Shown here piece by piece: positions 1-5,794 of a stretch of 15,350 nt of DNA. The DNA lies in assembly GCA_002348225.1 (NCBI GenBank), contig DEAP01000121.1, positions 1 to 15,350 of the forward strand, in the 5' to 3' direction. The position numbers were made by a program, and so were the translations under genes. Source of the DNA: Dehalococcoidia bacterium UBA2979. Its GTDB lineage: Bacteria; Chloroflexota; Dehalococcoidia; UBA2979. The notes beneath the pieces were generated by a model that ran no database searches, was not told where the DNA came from, and was given only the letters and a program-made list of their open reading frames with translations. Position 1 is the first letter of the stretch. Each line of letters starts with the position of its first letter.

Positions 1-33
1 CTGACCACGTCAGAGTCCTGGTGGAATCACCGT

Positions 34-630
34 GTGAATCCTTTGGATTACTTTAGTGATGATATTCAAAACTCCCTCAGGGCGTCCTATCAGACAATAT
101 ATACCGAACTGGTCGCGCAGGGGACTCACCCGTTCACAGATCTCGAGGACAGTCGGGCCAACCTAAACTCTGATGGTGAAATCTGGGGAACTTGGTTTAA
201 AGCCGATTCGGAGGGGGGTCTTAGCTATGCCCCTGCCTGGTCAGTTATACACCTCACTAAAACACAAGATCTAAGTCTCGAAACATATTGGAAAACTCTA
301 GAGAAAAATCCTGGATTGTCAGGGATATTACTGGAAAGTAAAAGAGCCCCCCTCGTCGGCAAAGGTCTATATAGTGGTCCCCCATCCGGAAAGAACAAGA
401 TTTTTATTGAGCCTAACCAAACGTCAATTGGAGTTGCGAAAGTCACTCCCTATTATTCGCATCCGTCTGATACCAACAAAACAACTTTGTACTGGAAATA
501 CTCGGTAGACGCCAAATCTGCTGGCACACTCGATGACACTCTAACCATCGAAACTTTCACCAACGAAAAAGATGCTAGGGACTCAGGTTTCTCCGAAAAC
601 GCCGTCGCATTTCAAAGACAACCCAACTAA
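34..630 (+). CDS. Unrecognised 198-residue protein, possibly longer at N-terminus
   Basis: I do not recognise this protein. The GTG at 34 has a weak GGTGGA Shine-Dalgarno-like stretch 7-12 bases upstream. The same frame is open back to base 1 with no stop, so the true start may lie outside the window and this may be only the C-terminal part. There is no signal peptide, membrane segment or obvious catalytic motif. The last 50 or so residues (YWKYSVDAKS...TFTNEKDARDSGFSENA) read like a strand-helix unit of a dimeric alpha-beta barrel (antibiotic biosynthesis monooxygenase-like) fold; this is only a guess. The gene converges on the small minus-strand barrel-like gene ending at 683. Confidence 0.65.
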   Translation: MNPLDYFSDDIQNSLRASYQTIYTELVAQGTHPFTDLEDSRANLNSDGEIWGTWFKADSEGGLSYAPAWSVIHLTKTQDLSLETYWKTLEKNPGLSGILLESKRAPLVGKGLYSGPPSGKNKIFIEPNQTSIGVAKVTPYYSHPSDTNKTTLYWKYSVDAKSAGTLDDTLTIETFTNEKDARDSGFSENAVAFQRQPN

Positions 631-666
631 CACCCAACAGCTACGACCATTCCTAAAACCACCTAC

Positions 667-680
667 CGTAGGGACCTACG
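667..680. repeat. Short inverted repeat between convergent genes
   Basis: CGTAGG GA CCTACG is a perfect 6-base inverted repeat in the 52-base gap between the convergent genes ending at 630 and 683. It has a very short loop and no T tract on either side, so a terminator role is weakly supported. Confidence 0.25.
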
Positions 681-682
681 AG

Positions 683-979
683 CTAGCAACAATTGGAATT
701 GCAATGGCAGAGCGTGACCTCGCCCTCTAATACCTCAACGCCCTTGATCCTATTTTGAGTGGACCCCAATCTGGCAGCCCTAGCGGCAGCCGAACGATCA
801 AAAGCATCTTTGTCAGGGTAAACCGAGATAACCACAGCGCTCTCGTTTCCAGTTGCCACACTTAGCAGTATTTCAGCTTCGGGGAATTCAGCAGCAGCGT
901 TCTCAGCATAATCGCCTGCGGACACCACAGCGTCCTCTGCCGAGTTGAATTCGACCATATTTATCCTCGCATAACTCAT
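683..979 (-). CDS. Small alpha-beta barrel-like protein with Cys-rich tail
   Basis: A soluble 98-residue protein. The start is supported by TAAGGAG nine bases upstream of the ATG. The pattern (MSYARINMVEFNSAEDA, a helix with AENAAAEFPEAE, then ILLSVATG and AVVISVYPDKDAFDRSAAAR) fits a ferredoxin-like dimeric alpha-beta barrel of the ABM/YciI kind, where small enzymes or sensors of this fold usually dimerise. This assignment is by pattern only. The unusual part is the last eight residues, CHCNSNCC: four cysteines (91, 93, 97, 98) that look able to bind metal or form disulfides and are not part of the usual fold. It lies 75 bases downstream of the oxidoreductase ending at 1054, in the same direction. 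Confidence 0.7.
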   Translation of the reverse strand: MSYARINMVEFNSAEDAVVSAGDYAENAAAEFPEAEILLSVATGNESAVVISVYPDKDAFDRSAAARAARLGSTQNRIKGVEVLEGEVTLCHCNSNCC

Positions 980-1053
980 ATTCTTCTCCTTACTGTAATT
1001 TGTTGTGAGAGTGTAACCATTCCAACAGGGTATTTTCCTATCCCGTATTCCAC

Positions 1054-2109
1054 CTACTTTCTAGGCTCAACTAATGACGGATCGTCGCTGACACCCACCA
1101 GTGTCTTGCCAAAGTTCCGTCCTGACATCATTGCACGGAACGCACTCGGAGCCTGTTCTAAACCAGTCCATAGGTCCTCCTTATATTTGACTTGGCCGGC
1201 CTGCACCCAATGACTCATTTCGGAAAGGAACTGGCTCTCGTAGTCTCTGACAAAGTTTCCTACTGAAAGCCTCTGAGCCAGTATGTCCTTGCGGGCAAAC
1301 ACCTCCTTTCCTTCCATCATCCAAGCTTCAAATGTTGTTTCGATGTCATCATTTCCATACTGGGAAATAAGTCCACATAAACTGATTCGCGCCTTCCGGT
1401 TGAGCACAGGTAACACGGCTTCAAATACTTTTCCTCCAACACTTTCGAAATAGATATCAATTCCTTCTGGACATGCTGACGAAAGATCATCAACCAGACT
1501 CTCGCTCAGATGCGAAACGCAGGCATCAAATCCCAATGTCTCTGTGACAAAGCTACATTTCTCCTCAATTCCGGCAATACCCACGACGCGACAGCCCAAG
1601 AGTTTCGCAATCTGACCGACTACTTGTCCCACGCCGCCTGAGGCTGCAGACACTACCACGGTCTCACCGGATCGCGGCTGACACTGCAAAACTAAACCGG
1701 AATAGGCTGTGAGTCCGAGCATTCCAAGCACACCTACAGCAGTGGAGATAGGGGCTATGGAGGGGTCAAGTTTGCGCGGGAACATGTAGTTGAAGGCCGA
1801 TATCCCATCACCAGTTAGTCCATATTCCTGCCATCCATTTGTGTTGAAAATAAAGTCCCCGGGGTCGTAACCGTCTAGGTTGCTCTCTAACACCTGTGAC
1901 ACTGTTCGGCCGTGGCAAACCCTCCCTATAGGATTAGACGCACTACGCCAACGACCCCACTGATAGGGATCGAGGGAGAGATAGATTGTTCGCGTCAGCA
2001 TCTGATTTGGGCCGGGTTGAGGGATTCGTGTTTCCACCATACTAAAATCATCATCAACTGGCGAGCCATCCACTGGTCGCCGAGCAAGTATCCATTGCGC
2101 ATTAATCAT
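1054..2109 (-). CDS. NADP-dependent zinc-less oxidoreductase (CurA/prostaglandin reductase type)
   Basis: A medium-chain dehydrogenase/reductase of the CurA/leukotriene B4 dehydrogenase group. Known members reduce the double bond of alpha,beta-unsaturated ketones or aldehydes with NADPH in the cytoplasm. It has the family start (residues 3-11, NAQWILARR), the YLSLDPY signature at 43-49, a GroES-like half to about residue 130, and the nucleotide-binding AASGGVGQVVGQ at 155-166. The zinc-ligand cysteines of alcohol dehydrogenases are missing, as expected. Its 351 residues are normal family length. The ATG is preceded by GGCAGGAG, supporting this start. It is divergent from the crotonase starting at 2272, across about 160 bases. 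The substrate cannot be read from sequence. Confidence 0.9.
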   Translation of the reverse strand: MINAQWILARRPVDGSPVDDDFSMVETRIPQPGPNQMLTRTIYLSLDPYQWGRWRSASNPIGRVCHGRTVSQVLESNLDGYDPGDFIFNTNGWQEYGLTGDGISAFNYMFPRKLDPSIAPISTAVGVLGMLGLTAYSGLVLQCQPRSGETVVVSAASGGVGQVVGQIAKLLGCRVVGIAGIEEKCSFVTETLGFDACVSHLSESLVDDLSSACPEGIDIYFESVGGKVFEAVLPVLNRKARISLCGLISQYGNDDIETTFEAWMMEGKEVFARKDILAQRLSVGNFVRDYESQFLSEMSHWVQAGQVKYKEDLWTGLEQAPSAFRAMMSGRNFGKTLVGVSDDPSLVEPRK

Positions 2110-2271
2110 GAAGGGTCTCCTGCCTTCGTTAGAGAGTTAACGGTATAAGTAAAGCTCTTGAGTGATTATCGTCGCAAGTGGCTGATCGGTTCGTACGTCG
2201 ACAACGATAAGCCCATACAATGACCCCTGAAAATGAAACATTTGAATCGTACACGGTGTGAAGAGGTACCA
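2110..2271. promoter_or_regulatory. Divergent intergenic region
   Basis: The 162 bases between the divergent starts at 2109 and 2272 must hold control signals for both genes. A TACAAT hexamer at 2215-2220 could be a -10 box for the crotonase, but I find no convincing -35 partner. A short inverted repeat CGTTA...TAACG sits near 2130-2145. No operator can be named. Confidence 0.3.
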
Positions 2272-3141
2272 ATGCCCGAATTCGAGAACATACTTTATGA
2301 GATAAACGGACCAGTCTTAACTATTACCTGGAATCGACCAGACGCACTCAATGCCATTTCTCAGGATCTCGAGCACGAATTTCATCATGCGCTCGACATG
2401 GCTGCAGAAGACGAAGTAATCCGGTCCATCATCATTACTGGTAGTGGGCGCGCGTTCTCAGCGGGCTATGACATCTCGGGAGATAACAGCAAACGGCCTC
2501 GTCTTCCAACTAGCGCTCATCTAAAACGTCAATGGGGTTCATCGATGCTCGGCACGGGCGGACCTGCGCATATCATGCATCTAATGGAGCATCCAAAACC
2601 CATCATCGCTGCAGTTAACGGCTGGTGTATTGGAGGAGGCTTCTGGTACTCGCTCGCTAGTGACATCACCATCGCCTCGGATCAGGCGACTTTCGGTCAA
2701 CCGGAGATTCGAATGACATCAAATACAACTGCTCTGTTCGCACTGCTCTGTGGATGGAAAAATGCGCATCGATACGCGCTGACAGGGGACCATTTCGATG
2801 CGCAAGAAGCACTGCGTATGGGAGCGATCAATGAGGTGGTGCCGCATGATCAATTATTAGAGACAGCCCAAGCGCTAGCATTACGACTTGCAAAAGTACC
2901 GCCTGAATCGGTGCGACTCAACAAGGCGATTACCACCTACGGACTCGATGCGATGGGCCTGCGCTCTGCTCTAAATATGAATGGCGTGCTCTCAACACTC
3001 GTTGAGGCTGCAAACGACGGTCCGGATGTTGAACACCTTGATCGCGCACAGGCCGAAGGTGGCTTTGGCGCATTTCTTAAGGCACGGGATGAACCATTCC
3101 TGCCAGAGCCGTTCGGACCACGGAGCAAACCCCGTGATTGA
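2272..3141 (+). CDS. Enoyl-CoA hydratase/isomerase family protein, first catalytic Glu replaced
   Basis: A crotonase-fold protein acting on acyl-CoA thioesters. I prefer the ATG at 2272 (289 residues) over the one at 2233, because AAGAGG lies five bases before it and MPEFENILYEI is the usual crotonase beginning. Residues 61-67 (AFSAGYD) and the GGG at 121-123 form the two halves of the oxyanion hole. Aligned by eye with rat mitochondrial hydratase, the position of Glu144 is Trp125 (GGGFWYSLASD), while Glu164 is kept as Glu145 (FGQPEI). A normal two-glutamate hydration mechanism is therefore unlikely; an isomerase, hydrolase, lyase or other crotonase reaction fits better. The nearby oxidoreductase and the CoA-transferase further on also handle CoA-linked or unsaturated acids. 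Confidence 0.88.
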   Translation: MPEFENILYEINGPVLTITWNRPDALNAISQDLEHEFHHALDMAAEDEVIRSIIITGSGRAFSAGYDISGDNSKRPRLPTSAHLKRQWGSSMLGTGGPAHIMHLMEHPKPIIAAVNGWCIGGGFWYSLASDITIASDQATFGQPEIRMTSNTTALFALLCGWKNAHRYALTGDHFDAQEALRMGAINEVVPHDQLLETAQALALRLAKVPPESVRLNKAITTYGLDAMGLRSALNMNGVLSTLVEAANDGPDVEHLDRAQAEGGFGAFLKARDEPFLPEPFGPRSKPRD

Positions 3142-3184
3142 ATACATCGATTCTCATAAGGCTATCTCGTTCTAAGATATGCCT

Positions 3185-3227
3185 GACTCGTTACAGGGTG
3201 ACTATGGTTGGTCCTCAGTAACGGGTC
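3185..3227. repeat. Inverted repeat downstream of crotonase gene
   Basis: GACTCGTTAC at 3185-3194 pairs with GTAACGGGTC at 3218-3227, giving ten pairs with one G-T wobble around a 23-base loop; AGG/CCT inside could extend it. It lies between the crotonase stop and the converging mini-ORF stop at 3230. There is no T tract, so it may be a transcript-end hairpin or chance. Confidence 0.35.
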
Positions 3228-3229
3228 GC

Positions 3230-3394
3230 TTAACATGAATTGATCCGTACTGGACGATCTTTGCCGAGTTCACCAGTGCGGATCACTTTTTTACCTGGTT
3301 TTTTTGGGTGATCGCTCCCAATCCATCCCAACTCTTTCAGCTTGGAAGAAATAATACTTGAGTGACTGTGCTTAATGTATCCAAATGCTTCCAA
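3230..3394 (-). CDS. Possible 54-residue winged-helix-like mini-protein
   Basis: Read from a TTG at 3394, this gives 54 residues ending at TAA 3232-3230. The segment SSIISSKLKELGWIG followed by basic PKKPGKKVIRTGELGKDRPVRI looks like the recognition helix and wing of a DNA-binding winged-helix domain, as seen at the C-terminus of some phage primases; no family match can be claimed. The start is one base after the stop of the 42-residue ORF, so the three mini-ORFs from 3670 down could be one message. There is no good Shine-Dalgarno sequence, and the frame runs up to a stop near 3420, so it may instead be the tail of a decayed gene. The plus-strand hairpin 3241-3292 overlaps it. Confidence 0.35.
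   Translation of the reverse strand: MEAFGYIKHSHSSIISSKLKELGWIGSDHPKKPGKKVIRTGELGKDRPVRINSC
3241..3292 (+). terminator. Stem-loop with T tract, probable terminator of crotonase transcript
   Basis: TGATCCGTACTGG at 3241-3253 pairs with CCAGTGCGGATCA at 3273-3285 (13 pairs, one G-T wobble, 19-base loop), followed by C and six T residues. The T run is only on the plus-strand side, so it would end transcripts of the plus-strand crotonase about 100 bases upstream. It lies inside the converging minus-strand mini-ORF 3230-3394, so part of the pairing might instead reflect coding sequence. Confidence 0.5.
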
Positions 3395-3395
3395 C

Positions 3396-3524
3396 CTAGA
3401 TGGCGGGATTCTCGTCGATTATTTGCAGTATTTCAAGGAGCTCAAGAAAACCGACTAGTCCAACAAACAACATCACTCCTGCTAATACAAATGTGACAAA
3501 TACAAACATGATTGTTCGGAACAT
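3396..3524 (-). CDS. 42-residue single-pass membrane protein
   Basis: Unrecognised. ATG at 3524 overlaps the stop of the upstream 48-residue ORF by one base (TAATG), the usual sign of translational coupling. Residues 4-27 (TIMFVFVTFVLAGVMLFVGLV) form one strong membrane helix after a basic MFR start. A second amphipathic stretch (FLELLEILQIIDENP) is acidic and ends the protein. The coupling and the coding-like pattern support a real gene although it is very short. It may interact with a neighbouring membrane or lipoprotein partner, but nothing identifies one. Confidence 0.5.
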   Translation of the reverse strand: MFRTIMFVFVTFVLAGVMLFVGLVGFLELLEILQIIDENPAI

Positions 3525-3670
3525 TAATTCAGTACCGCATACATAATGACAAGCGAAATAATTAGAACCACAACAGCCCTTACTGGTGAAAACCTAATAC
3601 CCTTCTCAGTCACTCTCTCGGTAATCCTTTTAGCTAACTGTGGTGGCAATGGGTCAAATGGATCTTGCAT
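3524..3670 (-). CDS. 48-residue tail-anchored membrane protein
   Basis: Unrecognised. The soluble N-terminus (MQDPFDPLPPQLAKR, then ITERVTEKGIRF) is followed by a C-terminal membrane helix at about residues 30-47 (VRAVVVLIISLVIMYAVL). Its stop overlaps the next start as TAATG. It begins 34 bases after the lipoprotein stop at 3704 and has no Shine-Dalgarno sequence. Instead it has TACACT six bases before the ATG, within an 18-base element (3668-3685) that recurs with one mismatch at the 51-residue gene starting at 4962. It could therefore be transcribed from its own leaderless promoter or read through from the lipoprotein gene. Confidence 0.5.
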   Translation of the reverse strand: MQDPFDPLPPQLAKRITERVTEKGIRFSPVRAVVVLIISLVIMYAVLN

Positions 3671-3685
3671 GCCGAAAGTGTAGCT
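3668..3685 (-). promoter_or_regulatory. Shared start-site element, copy A (putative leaderless promoter)
   Basis: AGCTACACTTTCGGCATG, read on the minus strand, contains the start codon of the 48-residue ORF. TACACT (3677-3682) would be the -10 box, with the ATG at or near +1. A copy differing at one base is at 4960-4977. No clear -35 box is visible. Confidence 0.4.
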
Positions 3686-3703
3686 GGTCACTGACCAAAC
3701 ACA

Positions 3704-4402
3704 CTAACGCCGGTTCCCGCCATTTCCCCTCATGCCACTTGTGAAGCTGCCCTCCCGGCAATCAGCGATCGCTCTTGCGACATCAGGATCTTCTCGATCA
3801 ATATCCTGGCCGGCAAACATGGTTCGCTGAGCACTTCGAGTGCCTTCTGAAAAATCAGGGTCGACAACCGGTATGTTTTGCTCTCTGAGGCAGGCCGCAA
3901 AGCTAAGGATTTGGTCCTGCAGTTCAATTTCATCTTCGGTCGAACGGGATTGTCCGAAGCTGGCGTCAGCCAGCAATCCACGGCACTTCCCACAGGCCTC
4001 CCGTGTCTTCGGATCCTGCCGGTCGAAGTTTGGATCTTGGTTGAGTGCAGTAAAGAAGCCTCGCAAATCTACAGACCCATCGTGATTGACCTCAGGATCT
4101 GTCACATTGAACCCTTCATCTCGAAGACAAGCAGCAAATTCAGATGTGATATCTTCGTCTGTTTTATTGGAGACTGCTTCTGGAATCATTGTTTGTGTGG
4201 GTGCTGTGATGGGAGTACCTGAAACCACTGCTTGAGATACTCGCTGGACAGTGGCAACCTTCGTAGGTACCGGTTCAGCGTCTCCAACTCGGGCAACACC
4301 ATTTCCTGAATCTGAGTTTCCACCACAGGCCAGCAATACCAGTAGAAAACCAGCCGCAACTAGCATGACTAAATACTGTTCGTGCGGCTGACTAAAATTC
4401 AT
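3704..4402 (-). CDS. Lipoprotein with duplicated Cys-containing domain
   Basis: Starting at the ATG 4402, which has GGAG eight bases upstream (preferred over an upstream in-frame TTG), this is 232 residues. Residues 10-25 form a hydrophobic signal ending in the lipobox LLAC with Cys26; the n-region has no Lys or Arg, which is odd. A Ser/Thr/Pro-rich linker (to about 85) leads to two related units of about 50 residues. Unit 1 (89-141) begins FAACLRDEGFNVTDPE and ends FDRQDP...CGKCR. Unit 2 (168-216) begins FAACLREQNIPVVDPDF and ends IDREDP...ADCR. Each has one Cys near its start and one near its end, suggesting an internal disulfide or metal site. Similar FAAC(L/M)R...DPD repeats occur in extracytoplasmic proteins of Actinobacteria and Chloroflexota; their function is unknown to me. 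Confidence 0.8.
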   Translation of the reverse strand: MNFSQPHEQYLVMLVAAGFLLVLLACGGNSDSGNGVARVGDAEPVPTKVATVQRVSQAVVSGTPITAPTQTMIPEAVSNKTDEDITSEFAACLRDEGFNVTDPEVNHDGSVDLRGFFTALNQDPNFDRQDPKTREACGKCRGLLADASFGQSRSTEDEIELQDQILSFAACLREQNIPVVDPDFSEGTRSAQRTMFAGQDIDREDPDVARAIADCREGSFTSGMRGNGGNRR

Positions 4403-4450
4403 CAGGAATTCTCCAGTACACAAAAAGTTTAAATTGTTTTATTAGCCGCC

Positions 4451-4552
4451 TCAAATTCTTGATAGATCTCCTTCATGAAATCTAACGGCGACAGCTAGGA
4501 TCGCGGCTCCTATGGCAATCTGGGTGACGATCGATAACTGTTTCTCATCTAA
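4451..4552 (-). pseudogene. Decayed fragment of the membrane-anchored protein family (third copy)
   Basis: The minus-strand frame reads LDEKQLSIVTQIAIGAAILAV followed by AVRFHEGDLSRI and a stop. It matches the N-termini of the two intact genes ending at 8638 (MEWEQLAIIAQIVTGIATLAV) and 12128 (MDWEQVAITAQIITGIATLGV). The ATG at 4548-4546 is out of frame with the rest: compared with the 8638 copy, four bases are missing between ATG and CAGTTA. Everything after the membrane helix is lost. It sits downstream of the terminator 4559-4586, with no visible way to be translated in frame. Confidence 0.6.
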
Positions 4553-4558
4553 TTTTAC

Positions 4559-4586
4559 AAAAAAAGAAGCCGCCCCGTAAGGCGGC
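4559..4586 (-). terminator. Rho-independent terminator
   Basis: Read on the minus strand: GCCGCC, loop TTACGG, GGCGGC, then TTC and a run of seven T residues (4565-4559). This is a classic GC-rich six-pair stem with U tract. It closes the minus-strand unit carrying the 51- and 23-residue genes. Confidence 0.8.
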
Positions 4587-4673
4587 CTCGAATTGACTCA
4601 CTCGATTATAACACAAATCTAATTGTCTCCGCTGTGCAGGTATGCAAGAGACAGTGGCTAATTAGCCCAACAA

Positions 4674-4745
4674 TCAAAATATTCTAAAGGCGTTATAGAT
4701 CCCATAAGCCACTACCGGGATCAGCAGCAATGAAAATTTCCACAT
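4674..4745 (-). CDS. 23-residue membrane microprotein
   Basis: MWKFSLLLIPVVAYGIYNAF followed by RIF and a stop: a basic N-terminus and one membrane helix, the composition typical of bacterial microproteins. TAAGGA lies nine to fourteen bases before the ATG. It is 61 bases after the 51-residue gene and about 90 bases before the terminator at 4586, so it fits as the last gene of a short transcript. It is too short for homology to be claimed. Confidence 0.4.
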   Translation of the reverse strand: MWKFSLLLIPVVAYGIYNAFRIF

Positions 4746-4806
4746 AACAGCAGTTCCTTACAAAAAGTTCCCCATCGACTGGTCACCTGCGATTACTCAC
4801 AGTATC

Positions 4807-4962
4807 TCACTGCGGTTCCGACGATCCAGGGTGGTTCTTGAATTTTTTTTCCTTTTCAGCAGTTTCTTTCCACGCCTTTAGTTCAGCTTGGGTAGCCGTT
4901 TGCCAATAATTAAAGCCCCAGTCATCTTTCTGTTGCTGAGTCCTTTTTGCATTCTCGCTCAT
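4807..4962 (-). CDS. 51-residue charged soluble protein
   Basis: The frame is open further upstream (to 5052), but that extension overlaps the divergent lipoprotein gene and its signal peptide, so I take the internal ATG at 4962 as the start. The protein (MSENAKRTQQQKDDWGFNYW..., then a Lys/Glu-rich helix) has no membrane segment and is unrecognised. There is no Shine-Dalgarno sequence; TACACT ends six bases before the ATG, inside the 18-base element also found at 3668-3685. It starts 34 bases from the divergent gene at 4997 and appears to share a message with the 23-residue microprotein, ending at the 4586-4559 terminator. Confidence 0.55.
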   Translation of the reverse strand: MSENAKRTQQQKDDWGFNYWQTATQAELKAWKETAEKEKKFKNHPGSSEPQ

Positions 4963-4977
4963 GCCGAGAGTGTAGCT
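4960..4977 (-). promoter_or_regulatory. Shared start-site element, copy B (putative leaderless promoter)
   Basis: AGCTACACTCTCGGCATG on the minus strand, with one difference from the copy at 3668-3685. TACACT at 4969-4974 lies six bases from the ATG of the 51-residue gene. The divergent gene at 4997 has TAAACT (4984-4989) seven bases before its own ATG, so two leaderless-type promoters may lie back to back here. Confidence 0.4.
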
Positions 4978-4996
4978 TCCACCTAAACTTGATGGT

Positions 4997-5794
4997 ATGA
5001 CCCGGTCACTAATTCTTATATTTTGTTCCGTGTTAATAGTCGTCGGATGCACGACCTCAGCAAATACTTGGAGCAGGTTTATTCATGGGTCGCCCTATCA
5101 CGGAACGGTCTGGAATTTTCCAGATGCGATTAATTCAGAGGATCCGTCGACGTTTCTAGAAATCAAGTACTCCGGCAAAGAATCACGCCAAATGTACGAC
5201 AGAAGGCAAAACGACTGGATTCGGGATACTCCGCACCTCTTCGTCGCCCAGTACTCCGACCAGCTAACTATTGAAGTTCAAGTAAATTCAGAGTTTGCCG
5301 ATTTGGACATTGCACGCGAGATAGCGTTTGACTATGCATGGCGCGTGGGACAGTTGCCGGAAGTATTGAGGAAAGGAGTTAAAACTCTTTGGATTCATGA
5401 TGGCAAATATCCCTTTGGTGGTGGGAACGAGAGTATCGATATATATATCGAACAGGGTGAAGAATACGCGTCTCACAATGTTCTCGAAGAAGTACTCATA
5501 CATGAGGGAGCACATGCCTCACTTAACTGGCCGGAGCCATTACTGGATCATGGAAAGACACCAGGATGGTTACTGGCTCAGCAGTCAGATGAAGGATTTA
5601 TTTCTACCTACGCCAAACAGCATCCTCAAAGAGAAGATATTTCCGAGAGTTTCTTACCTTGGTTTGCGTTGCGGTATCGCCTAGACAGAATTTCAGAGTC
5701 CGACCAACGCAAAATATTGCAATCAATTCCTCACCGACTTAAGTATTTTGATGCACAAAAGTTTGCTATGTATCCGGTCACGGCAAGCAACTAG
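4997..5794 (+). CDS. Putative zinc metallopeptidase lipoprotein (HEGAH motif)
   Basis: A 265-residue exported lipoprotein: hydrophobic signal at 4-17, then the lipobox IVVGC with Cys18. The central part (145-151, ESIDIYI) is followed by EEVLIHEGAHASLNW, where His169-Glu170-xx-His173 is an HExxH zinc-binding motif. Further on, FISTYAKQHPQREDISESF (201-219) contains acidic residues (Glu213, Glu217) suited to be the third zinc ligand, as in gluzincin-type peptidases with an ED(x)xE segment. So a surface zinc peptidase is likely; its substrate and any activation are unknown. There is no Shine-Dalgarno sequence; TAAACT precedes the ATG by seven bases. The TAG stop shares the palindrome CTAG with the stop of the convergent gene. 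Confidence 0.72.
   Translation: MTRSLILIFCSVLIVVGCTTSANTWSRFIHGSPYHGTVWNFPDAINSEDPSTFLEIKYSGKESRQMYDRRQNDWIRDTPHLFVAQYSDQLTIEVQVNSEFADLDIAREIAFDYAWRVGQLPEVLRKGVKTLWIHDGKYPFGGGNESIDIYIEQGEEYASHNVLEEVLIHEGAHASLNWPEPLLDHGKTPGWLLAQQSDEGFISTYAKQHPQREDISESFLPWFALRYRLDRISESDQRKILQSIPHRLKYFDAQKFAMYPVTASN

Noticed and set aside
2233..2271. Upstream ATG for the crotonase
   Set aside because: It has no ribosome site and adds 13 residues not typical of the family; the ATG at 2272 has AAGAGG.
4587..4640. TATAAT on the minus strand near 4605 as a promoter
   Set aside because: It would only drive a few dozen bases before the terminator at 4586, and no -35 box is at the right distance.
4963..5052. N-terminal extension of the 51-residue minus-strand protein
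   Set aside because: It would overlap the start and signal peptide of the divergent lipoprotein; the internal ATG with the shared start-site element is the better start.
5397..5684. 95-codon plus-strand frame
   Set aside because: It is nested in the HEGAH lipoprotein gene in another frame and has no recognisable features.
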